Position numbers and translations under genes: made by a program. From contig OU342637.1 of NCBI GenBank assembly GCA_910589415.1, positions 34,502,162-34,566,161 of the forward strand: DNA of 64,000 nucleotides, written 5' to 3'. Below the pieces are notes generated by a model. That model was given only the letters and a program-made list of their open reading frames with translations. It was not told the origin of the DNA and did no database searches. Origin of the DNA: Malachius bipustulatus (taxonomy: Eukaryota; Arthropoda; Insecta; Coleoptera; Melyridae). Every line of letters starts with the position of its first letter. The first letter of the stretch is position 1. Positions 55,641-64,000 of the stretch are shown here, piece after piece.

Positions 55641-57752
55641 CATCTGTTGTTCTTGAAGTGCATAACTGTTTTTTTCCTCACTATGCAACGACTTTTGGGA
55701 ATTTAAACTCTGACAAAGTATGTATAACTTGTCAGTATGTATGTAAGGTCAGTAAGGTATGTATAACTTGCAAACTCCGTCTTTTCACATTCCGCATTCC
55801 TCAGCACTGTCACCCAAGAAGGATCCAATGTTGTGCGATTACGGTAGTACCGGAACTCCTACGCAGTCTCCTCAAAAATCAGGAAACAGCTATGGAAACT
55901 TTGTAGCTGAGCAGTCTTCCAACTCATCAGAACAATATGTGAGCAGAACTTGATTGATGAGTAATCTGAAGTCCGCTGAGCTTAACCGACCCCCGCTGTA
56001 AAGTTAACGCCTGATAAATCAACTATACTGAGCGAGAAATCCAGAAACACACCCGGCTCTGGAAATTTCCTGGTTAAACAGTTTATGTAGGAGCCAGAGC
56101 AACCTAAAACGAACCTCATGCCTGAACTTCAAAACACCCCTGAATCTCCATCTTGGCTCAACGCTCTGGCGAGACTAACAAAAACGTCTGCCGAAACTGA
56201 GGGAATTTTCCTACTCTCCAGACTGCGACAGCCTGAGTTCTTCCGTAATGTCCGTCTCTATTTGGCCTACCTCTATTATGATAGACCTGAATCAACATGC
56301 CTTCATGGTGAGACTAGAAACAGTGTCAGACTACTCCTAGCCTCTGAAGGCGTCCCCACCGAAAGAAACGACCTATTAATATATTACACAAGGTAACGGA
56401 CGCTGAAGATGATTTAAAGGCCCTTAGATCTCACTTATCCACGAAAAACATGAACCATCTCATGAAGGCCCAGGAGAACCAAAGATTATACGATACCCCT
56501 TTTCAGAAAAAGTGACGCGTCAGGAGCAAGAATCCTCCTGTAAAACACCCCCTTCGTCCCCAGTCCTTCACCACCCCCTTTCCAACTCCCATGTCAAAAA
56601 GGATCCCAATAAGACTACTTTTACTTCTCTCTAATCACTCCCCTCCTCTTCCCATAAAATAACTCCTTGAATGGTCTGAGTATCATGATTCTGGAACTGG
56701 GATTTCAAGAGCTTATTTGCCTTAATGAACACTTCTTAACAAGAGAAAATATACAGAAGATCAAAATCGATAATTATAACCTCCCCCTCTTTCTTCCGCA
56801 GACGATATGCGACAGAACATGGAGGCTCGGCAGGTTATGTCATGTGTGATATTGAGCGCCGAATTGTTCAACGTTTCTGTTCCCTGTCACAACCTCTTCT
56901 TTGTGAGATCTCGGCATCCGAAATTAAATTACAAACACTAAAAGGTTTTAATTCTGTCTGTATATCGCTCCCCTACTTGTCCTGTAAAGAATTTCCTTTA
57001 TCACCTAGACGAATTACTTGAAGCTGCTTCCCGATTCTCAAATAACGTAGTTCTTGCCGCCGATTTCTATCCTCTAGTCTGACGGAGCTTCTATCTTCAC
57101 ATGGATTCCAACTTTGCTTCAAAAGTCCGACTAGGGTCACTAATACCTCCCCAACTTGCATTGATAATATTTCAATTTCCGGAAACCAAGACTATTCGCA
57201 GCAACACAATACCTACGTTTATTTCTGACCACTTCACACTTCATGCTACGCTTCGACTCCCGTTCTCGGCCGGTGCCCACGGATGCTGCAATAAGCCCGT
57301 GGTGAGATGGAAAATGGACATAAATGACCCCCTTCTCCTTGCTCAGTTTAAAAACGAGCTGGTGCACGTTGACTAACCGGATATTTTGGATGATCCTGAT
57401 ACTAATTCCAAATACTCCTGTTTAGCTAACACTCTCCCCTTTTATTTTGACTGGTATTTTTCTCTCAGAAAACAAAAATTCGTTGAAGTGAAAAATACAT
57501 CCAATGAGCATGAATCCGAAAATACAATTAAATCTGGATGGTCCCTCATAAACAAACATTGTCAATCGGCAAGCAAGTCCCGGAAGATCGAGAAACTCAA
57601 CTGTCAAAGCTCAGTCAAGACGAATCCTGCAGAAATTGCTGAGATACTCAACAACGTATTTCTTTCAAACAACTCTTCCACCTTCAGCCACACTCATGGA
57701 TCCGATATGCCTATTCTCGTCTCTTCTGCATCATTCATGTTGTACCCTTCAT

Positions 57753-58163
57753 CAGAGGCGGATTTACAAATATGCCGCCTATAGGCTAAGTCAAATCGCC
57801 GCCTATGGTACGCTTATTTAACGCCCGCCGCCTATAGGTTCCGGGCGGGGTCCTCCACCGAGAAATTTTTAGAATTATTTACTAAAAAAGTGATGAAAAA
57901 AATGCCAGAATCTACAGCCTGATTTGCCTGTGGATAAATCAGGCCGTGTTCTTATGGGCTTCAAAAAGAACATGAATTCAAAGCGGGGGTTTCGAAAGGG
58001 TTCGGAACGGTTTCCCCTCTCGATAAAGCGCCGCAGGCAAATTTTTTTCAATATCCAATTTCCCGGCACCCGAAAGTATTTCTGGTCTTCGAAAATTTGC
58101 CGCCTACAAAAATTTGCCGCCGTAGGCTATAGCCTACCTAGCCTAATCGGAAATCCGCCACTG
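57753..58163. mobile_element. 411-bp hAT-type MITE with 8-bp duplication
   Basis: CCCTTCAT stands at 57745-57752 and 58164-58171, the 8-bp duplication made by hAT transposases. The ends are CAGAGGCGGATTTAC and, mirrored, CAGTGGCGGATTTCC, fitting the CAGWGGCGG style of many hAT termini. Subterminal GCCGCC-containing repeats (GCCGCCTATAGG near 57774, TTGCCGCCTACAAA near 58100) may be transposase-binding sites. No transposase is encoded. It lies inside the LINE relic, so it is the younger of the two. Confidence 0.9.
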
Positions 58164-58249
58164 CCCTTCATCACCTAGCGAAATTATAAGGCTATCTTCC
58201 AGATTTAAAAATTAAAATTCGTCAGCTGTAGACGATATTCCTTCCTTCA

Positions 58250-58981
58250 TTGCAAAGTGTTGTATATCTGACCTTGCTCGACCCTTATCTGAAATTAATA
58301 ACAACCCCTTTGAGAGTTGCGTATTCCCCGATAAACTCAAGACAGCCCTGGTTAAACCCATTTACAAGAAGGGCGACTTCAAAGACCCAGACAACTACTA
58401 CAGACCAATATAGCCTACTATCCGTGTTTGATAAAATTCTCGAATCCCTCGTCTCCTCGCGTCTCCTTGACTTCCTAAATAACACTGAGATTCTTTCCCG
58501 CTCCCAACACGGTTTCCTGAGGAACAGATCAACTGAGACGGCTCTAATACAACTTACTGAGTACATCTCTAAGGGCATGGAGCAGGGCATGCAAACGGCT
58601 GGATGGCTTCTGGACCATTCCAAGGCTTTTGATAGTGAATGCCACGAATGCCTACTTCGGAAGATGGAGAACATCGGAGTTCGCGGATTGCTCCTAAGGT
58701 GGTTTACCAGCTACTTACGGGAAAGAACCCAGGCGGTACAGCTTCCTGTTTCTGATGGTGGACTTTTGAGATCCCAGTTCACTCCAATCTCCTCAAGAGT
58801 ACATCAGGGTAGTGTTCTCGGTCCGCTTCTTTTCCTTATTTTCATTAACGATTTGCACTTCTCAATTTCTTTCACCACCTCTCTATGTGTTAACTATGCA
58901 GACGATACAACCATCCTCATCAGGTTAAAAACAAACGACCTCACTGAAATAATAAAATCAACTAAACTTCCATTGGCTTAG
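58250..58981 (+). pseudogene. reverse transcriptase segment of the LINE relic
   Basis: The longest readable part (about 243 codons). RT motifs from the RSTETAL finger region through AFDSECHECLL, HQGSVLGPLLFLIFINDL and YADDTTI to a stop at 58981. The first 40 or so codons are out of frame with the RT, since the LVKPIYKKGDF motif is in another frame. A stop interrupts RPI-. Not functional. Confidence 0.7.
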
Positions 58982-59695
58982 AGAGAATAAACTAAGACTG
59001 AATCTAACAAAAACCGAGTTAATTGACCTCCATTCTTGCCGTTCTCGCCTTCCTCCTTTATCCCCATCCCAACCGGTAGTACTCAGATCTCTCCCATGGG
59101 GGTCGTTAAATTCTTGGGTTTTACGTCGACCAAAACTGACTGACTCACACTGACCACTTATGCCGACGCCTTGCTAGCTCCTGTTTCCGTCTGAAACAAC
59201 TCCAACACACTGTGTCTCATGATGATGTTCTTCTTTCCGCATACTAGGGATATTTTTACAGTCACATTTCCTATGGCCTGGCCGTATGGAGTGGATCACA
59301 GGGTTCTCTCCGCAGAGTCTTTCTTCTGCAGAAGAGAGCTATCAAGATACTGGCAGGTTTGTCCATACATCAGTTCTATAGGGGCCACTTCAGGCATCTC
59401 GGACTCCTCACGCTGCCTGCTGTTTATGTCTTCTCTCTTCTCAAACTGATTTACCAAAATCAAGCCAAACTTGATCGATTATCAGACCAGGTTCAATCTA
59501 TTCAAACTACCAATTCACCATCACTTCTACCATCACTTCCACCGAAAGGATATTCACGTATGCGGCCATAAAATTCCTTAATCACTTTAGGATAGACCTT
59601 GCAACCTTTGGATTCTTTCAGTTCAAGGCATATCTCCGAAGATATCTCACAGACCTGGATGGAGCCCTATTCTACCATGTATATTCTGTCTTCCT

Positions 59696-59711
59696 CCCCC
59701 CCCCCCCCCCC
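59696..59711. repeat. C16 homopolymer
   Basis: Sixteen Cs at the end of the LINE relic's readable C-terminus. Length in the assembly is likely unreliable. Confidence 0.9.
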
Positions 59712-59715
59712 TTAT

Positions 59716-60186
59716 ACTAATTCATTTATTATTAACCATGGTTACGAAAATTCTAATAATAGCTAGTTCTTTTCAGTCAAGTAGTGATTGTTAGAATTTT
59801 CGTAAAGATATGGTTACAAATCATTCTCAGCTAAGAAATATAGAGCTTTTTCCCCTTGAAATTAAACGTGATGATATGTAATTTGGCTGTTATTATCATC
59901 ATCTCGTGTCAACAAGAAAATTCCTAAATTGTTCACAAATTAAGGCTAGTTTAGAGACAAGTAGTTGATTTTCATTCAATTTTTACCATAAAACCTGTTT
60001 CCAGAAGAAATTTTGATTTGAGTATTTTTTATTCAATTTTCTATTTTTATGATTTGTTCTGACTCCTGGGTCAGTTTTGGTTGCTGAATTTTGTTTCCAG
60101 AAGTTTTAGCTTAAATATAGGGCTAATCTTCCAAAATCAGTTGGTGGAGGACCAAAAGCTACGCACGTACCTTGAGAGGAAACATC
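59716..60186. other. no gene seen
   Basis: AT-rich. TTCTAATAATAGCTAG and TGTTAGAATTTTCGTAA with GAAAATTCTAATAAT form a small dyad near 59745-59805. Confidence 0.4.
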
Positions 60187-60375
60187 AGTTGAGGAGATCA
60201 CCCTGTAAATACACTAGAGACATTAAGCTTCACGCAGTTTGCTTATCAAAACTTACAATAAGAAAACTTTATTTGGAAACGGGGGTACGAAAACCGCGGA
60301 GTGATTCTGCACGTCTTTACCCTTTATAACTTTATATCACCCTGTAGAAAATTTGTTGAAAGTTTTTTTTTTAGT
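60187..60375. repeat. inverted repeat P, right copy
   Basis: Reverse-oriented match to 55460-55640: GTACGAAAACCGCGGAGTGA and CACCCTGTAGAAAATTTGTT. It has two CACCCTGTA boxes (about 60200 and 60342), so it belongs to the CAGGGTG group. Confidence 0.65.
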
Positions 60376-61659
60376 TTGGATCCGATAACGCAGAAACTTA
60401 AAGGATGGGGCTGCTGACATGCGAAAACAAAATCATATTCCCTTGGGAACATTGAAAGTTACCCCCCAATGAAAAAGAGGCAAAATTTTGGGGTGTGACA
60501 ATGTCCCTAACCCTATAAAATAAAACAAATTACAATCTTATTACTACACAAGAATACGTCGGGTTCTTATGACTTTTAGGGCCTTCCAGATCTACGCAGT
60601 CGGCTTAAAAAGGCAAACAAATAATTGAATTCTTTCAAGGCATGGTATCAAATAAGACGCTATTCCTATACCGTTTTCTTATCCTTTCTTCTGAGGTGAA
60701 GGATTCGAACACATATTCCACCAGTTAGCGTGCTCTTACGCACGCAATATACGTCGCACAATATAATCATAATCAATAAGATTTAATAAATAATTACATC
60801 CGTCCCTATTTGCGTTTTCATAAAAAAATTATGAATAATTAAAATAATCTCTTTCATCACCACCCACGTCAAATTAAATGCCTCAACGAATTAACAACCC
60901 ACTTAATTCATTATTATAAATATAAGCGCTACCTAATGTATGAATGAGTAATTTATTGAATATCTGGTCTACCCAACGATTAAAGGTTTTTTTTTGAAAT
61001 CAGAAGAATATTATTACTCGTACTTTCTTAGATATTATTTGCTATTAAATTATTCATCCTCATAAGCAACATTCGAATCAGATTAAAGCCAAACTTTCCT
61101 CATTCAATGACGGGCCTCTAATAGGATACATTCTGTTTGTGATCTATAAATACTATAGGGATCTAGGGGTAGGTACCTATTAAGTATAATATTTATGAAT
61201 TTACAATGGAAATACTTGGGTCATTAAAAAATGGAAAAAGCGTGTAATTACTTAGAAACCTACTCACTGACATCATATACAGATAAAAGTTATACCAAAC
61301 TAAGTGGGTACTGGGTGGATCTCGACACAAAAACGATATACGACTTTAGCTACAACTTTTTCATCTATAAGTGAGTACTGAATAATAATTTAGGATTGTT
61401 GTAATATTTTTGCACATTTGTGATCAGAAGAAATCGTAAAATCAGAAAACACTAAAAAAACAATACCTGAATGCGTTGCCATTTAAAGAAAAACTACAGA
61501 CAAATCGTTAATCGGAAGTATTTTGATCAATAAAGTGACATTTCGCAGCCATCATTTTGTAAAGCCTTTGACCATTGAAAGGACTTTTCAATTTTTAAAA
61601 TGGGACGATAAATTAAAGGTTTTTCTAGACTTGCGAGATTAGTCGTGTTTTATGCACCT
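60376..61659. other. about 1.3 kb without recognisable gene
   Basis: AT-rich with short chance frames. Nothing assigned. Confidence 0.4.
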
Positions 61660-63040
61660 CAGGGTGTCCCACGACCTGACTGCCATAGCTTTAAGGGTAG
61701 GTGCAGTTTTTCAAGGCGATTCAGGATCTGGTTTTGAAATTTTCCTGAGGCCCTTCGTTTCGAGTATACAGGGTGATTTGTGCAATTTGCCGAAATCTTT
61801 GATGAGCGATATCTTTTGAACGAAATTGATCGAATTTAACGAAATTTGGTAGATATGCTCTACTAATGACACTTAATACCTCGCATTTTTTGCCGACTCG
61901 AAAACTGCAGGGCCGTACTTATTTTATTGATATCTTTCAGTTTTGTCGAAAAGTTCACCCTGTATGCATTTTATTTAAAGTTTGGTGCCATTTTCTAAAA
62001 CTACGTGAAAAATGCTACAATTGTGGTAAAAAAATACTTGGCATCATTAAACTGAATCGAGAAGAAAATTCAGTTTTTTAGTTTTTTATTCGGAATTTCA
62101 ATTCATGTGTTGTTAATAATTTAAGAAAAATCAAATGTGGTTTTTTAAAACTTGCGTATTTTGTAGTTATTTTAAATAAATTTACTTTATCTACAGATTT
62201 AGCCAAGATTGGGGACCGCTTCTACAGATTGTTTCGAGCTAAGAATAAGTTTTAACAGCAAAATAAATAAGACATTTTACACATTACCACATAGAGAAAT
62301 AAGTATCCACATAAACGAAACAGGAAGAAAAATATCAACACAAATGTTGGGAAGAAAAACTACAATTCGGTGCAGGTAATGGTCAAGGAGACCACCATCA
62401 AACTCAACACATTTCCTTGACCTTGAAATTAATCTAAAAACCATTTAAAATTTTTTTTAGCTCGAAACAAATCTGTAGAAGGGTCCCCAATCTTGGCTAA
62501 ATCTGTAGATAAAGTAAATTTATTTGAAATAACTACAAAATACGCAAGTTTTAAAAAACCACATTTGATTTTTCTTCAATTATGAACAACACATGAATTG
62601 AAATTCCGAATAAAAAACTAAAAAACTGAATTTTCTTCTCGATTCAGTTTAATGATGCCAAGTATTTTTCTACCATAATTGTAGCATTTTTCACGTAGTT
62701 TTAGAAAATGGCACCAAACTTTGAATAAAATGCATACAGGGTGAACTTTTCGACAAAGCCGAAAGATATCAAAAAAAATTAGTATGGCCCTACAGTTTTC
62801 GAATCGGCGAAAAATGCGAGGTATTAAGTGTCATTAGTAGAGCATATCTACCAAATTTCGTTAAATTCGATCAATTCGTTCAAAAGATATCGCTCATCAA
62901 AGATTTCGGCAAATTGCACAAATCACCCTGTATAATCGAAACGAAGGCCCTCAGGAAATTTTCAAAACCAGATCCTGAATCGGCTTGAAAAACTACACCT
63001 ACCCTTAAGCTATGGCAGTCAGGTCGTGGGACATCCTGTA
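61660..63040. repeat. 1.38-kb palindromic foldback element, family L
   Basis: CAGGGTGTCCCACGACCTGA is mirrored by CAGGTCGTGGGACATCCTGT. Inner boxes recur in both arms (TATACAGGGTGATTTGTGC near 61770 with GCACAAATCACCCTGTATA near 62930; CACCCTGTATGCATTTTA near 61958 with its mirror near 62735). Centre near 62350, with about 170 unpaired bases (62255-62440). Non-coding. Confidence 0.9.
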
Positions 63041-63052
63041 TGTAGGTACCTA

Positions 63053-63935
63053 TACAGGGTTATTCACGGTATACGCCACGGAAGTTTATGGCCGTGTCTC
63101 TGGATTTTTGGATCTTTTTATTTTTGGAGTGGATAGAGACCTGGCAGAGGTACGTTTTAAAATTATATTAATAATGTACAGGGTGTCCCAAAAGCATGAA
63201 ACATATCAAAGTTATGTTTTTTTAAATGGAATGCTCCTATGTTATTGCATTTTTAGATTGCCTGGGAAGAAAAAAGAAGATTGGCTTTTACAGTTGGTGT
63301 TTAAATTCAGAAGTTTTTGAGTTATAAACAAGTGAAAATCGTCATTTTTCAAGTTCAAGGCCCTGTACAAGGAAAACGGCTTAAGATAGAGAAAAACGGC
63401 TTACATGTCCCTATTTTAACTTTTCATGTACTATCCAATGATGTAGATGAAATGTTTATACAGGTGATAAAAAATTTGAAAAATTCTGAGATTTCCCCAC
63501 GCGTCGACAAATAAAAAAATCAAAGAAAGTACAAATGTTTCTATACCATAGGATAGCACATAAAAAGTTAAAATAGGGACATGTAAGCCGTTTTTCTCTA
63601 TCTTGAACCGTTTGCATTGTACAGGGCCTTGAACTTAAAAAATTACGATTTTCACTTGTTTATAACTCAAAAACTTTTGAATTTAAACACCAACTGTAAA
63701 AACCAATCTTATTTTTTCTTCTCAGACAATCTAAAAATGCAATAACATGGGAGCATTCCATTTAAAAAAACATAACTTTGATATGTTTCATGCTTTTGGG
63801 ACACCCTGTACATTATGAATATAATTTTAAAACGTACCTCTGCCGGGTCTCTATCCACTCCAAAAATAAAAAGATCCAAAAATCCAGAGATACGGCCATA
63901 GTCTTCCGTGGCGTATACCGTGAATATACCCTGTA
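63053..63935. repeat. palindromic foldback element, family B copy 2
   Basis: TACAGGGTTATTCACGGTAT to ATACCGTGAATATACCCTGT. It keeps the inner box pair (TACAGGGTGTCCCAAAAGC near 63178, GCTTTTGGGACACCCTGTAC near 63799) that copy 1 has partly lost. Lies 12 bases from family L. Confidence 0.9.
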
Positions 63936-64000
63936 TATGCAGAGGTGGGCCCTCGAAAAGGTAACTATAAGTCTAATAATTTGTAAAGTACACGAAGATC

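Larger units (their letters stand above)
55780..59715 (+). pseudogene. near-complete but decayed LINE with internal hAT insertion
   Basis: Order on the plus strand: ORF1-like remains (SALSPKKDPMLCDYGSTG near 55800, PESPSWLNALARLTKTSAE near 56140); endonuclease (ELICLNEHFLTRENIQKIK near 56720, IVQRFCSLSQPLL, then STCIDNISISGN-type sequence near 57150); connector (KMDINDPLLLAQFKNEL, AEIAEILNNVF). After the MITE, RT: LVKPIYKKGDFKDPDNYYRP, HGFLRNRSTETALIQL, LDHSKAFDSECHECLL, VHQGSVLGPLLFLIFINDL and NYADDTTI near 58905. The C-terminus follows to about 59690, then C16. Frameshifts and stops are numerous. Jockey/CR1 group by motif style. No target duplication was found. Confidence 0.75.

Noticed and set aside
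61866..62081. 71-codon frame in family L
   Set aside because: Arm sequence of a foldback element, mirrored elsewhere in the same element.

Overview
The window reads as insect nuclear DNA made almost entirely of transposable elements. No host gene could be recognised with confidence. The sequence is AT-rich, has no operon-like gene arrangement, and carries eukaryotic retroelements: LINEs with AP-endonuclease, reverse transcriptase (RT) and RNase H, a Penelope-like element with hammerhead-type motifs, tRNA-headed SINEs and a hAT-type MITE. Tc1/mariner-type transposase relics and many large foldback elements with CAGGGTG termini at TA sites also occur. Three short interstitial tracts of the 5-mer TCAGG (seen as GACCT) would fit a beetle, because TCAGG is the telomere repeat of many Coleoptera. 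This is weak evidence and the species cannot be named from the sequence.

Layout. 1-1700: 3' end of an LTR-type element with a SINE inserted in its putative LTR. 2.2-10.3 kb: a run of palindromic foldback elements. 11.9-13.4 kb: a hairpin MITE, a tRNA-like sequence and a 5'-truncated LINE tail with an open RNase H frame and a 12-bp target-site duplication (TSD). 13.6-18.2 kb: palindromes and a mariner-type transposase C-terminus. 19.3-23.0 kb: a LINE relic split by an LTR-like segment and a palindrome. 23.1-24.9 kb: two head-to-head Penelope-like 3' ends forming a 1.8-kb near-perfect palindrome, each arm with a GIY-YIG endonuclease fragment and a hammerhead-like motif. 24.9-28.3 kb: three further LINE relics. 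28.8-34.7 kb: palindromes, an RNase H relic interrupted by one of them, and a SINE. 34.7-40.3 kb: a complete TSD-flanked LINE (ORF1 gag, ORF2 endonuclease plus RT, RNase H in an overlapping third frame). 40.75-41.5 kb: a foldback element whose arms are tandem 19-20-bp repeats. 41.9-46.4 kb: palindromes. 47.7-53.2 kb: two transposase relics and two minus-strand LINE relics. 55.5-60.4 kb: a LINE relic carrying a 411-bp hAT MITE and bracketed by inverted repeats. 61.7-63.9 kb: two adjacent palindromic elements.

How it fits together. Most palindromes begin TACAGGGTG and end CACCCTGTA. At least one (31.9-32.8 kb) sits in otherwise readable LINE coding sequence with a TA/TATA duplication. Two transposase relics (47.67 and 50.92 kb) lie just inside the same kind of terminus. 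The simplest reading is that the palindromes are non-autonomous Tc1/mariner-class elements mobilised by relatives of those relics. The only element whose ORFs look intact is the LINE at 34.7-40.3 kb, apart from its RNase H being one frame away from the RT.

Limits: translations, repeat pairings and boundaries were made by eye. Clade names are tentative and copy numbers outside the window are unknown.
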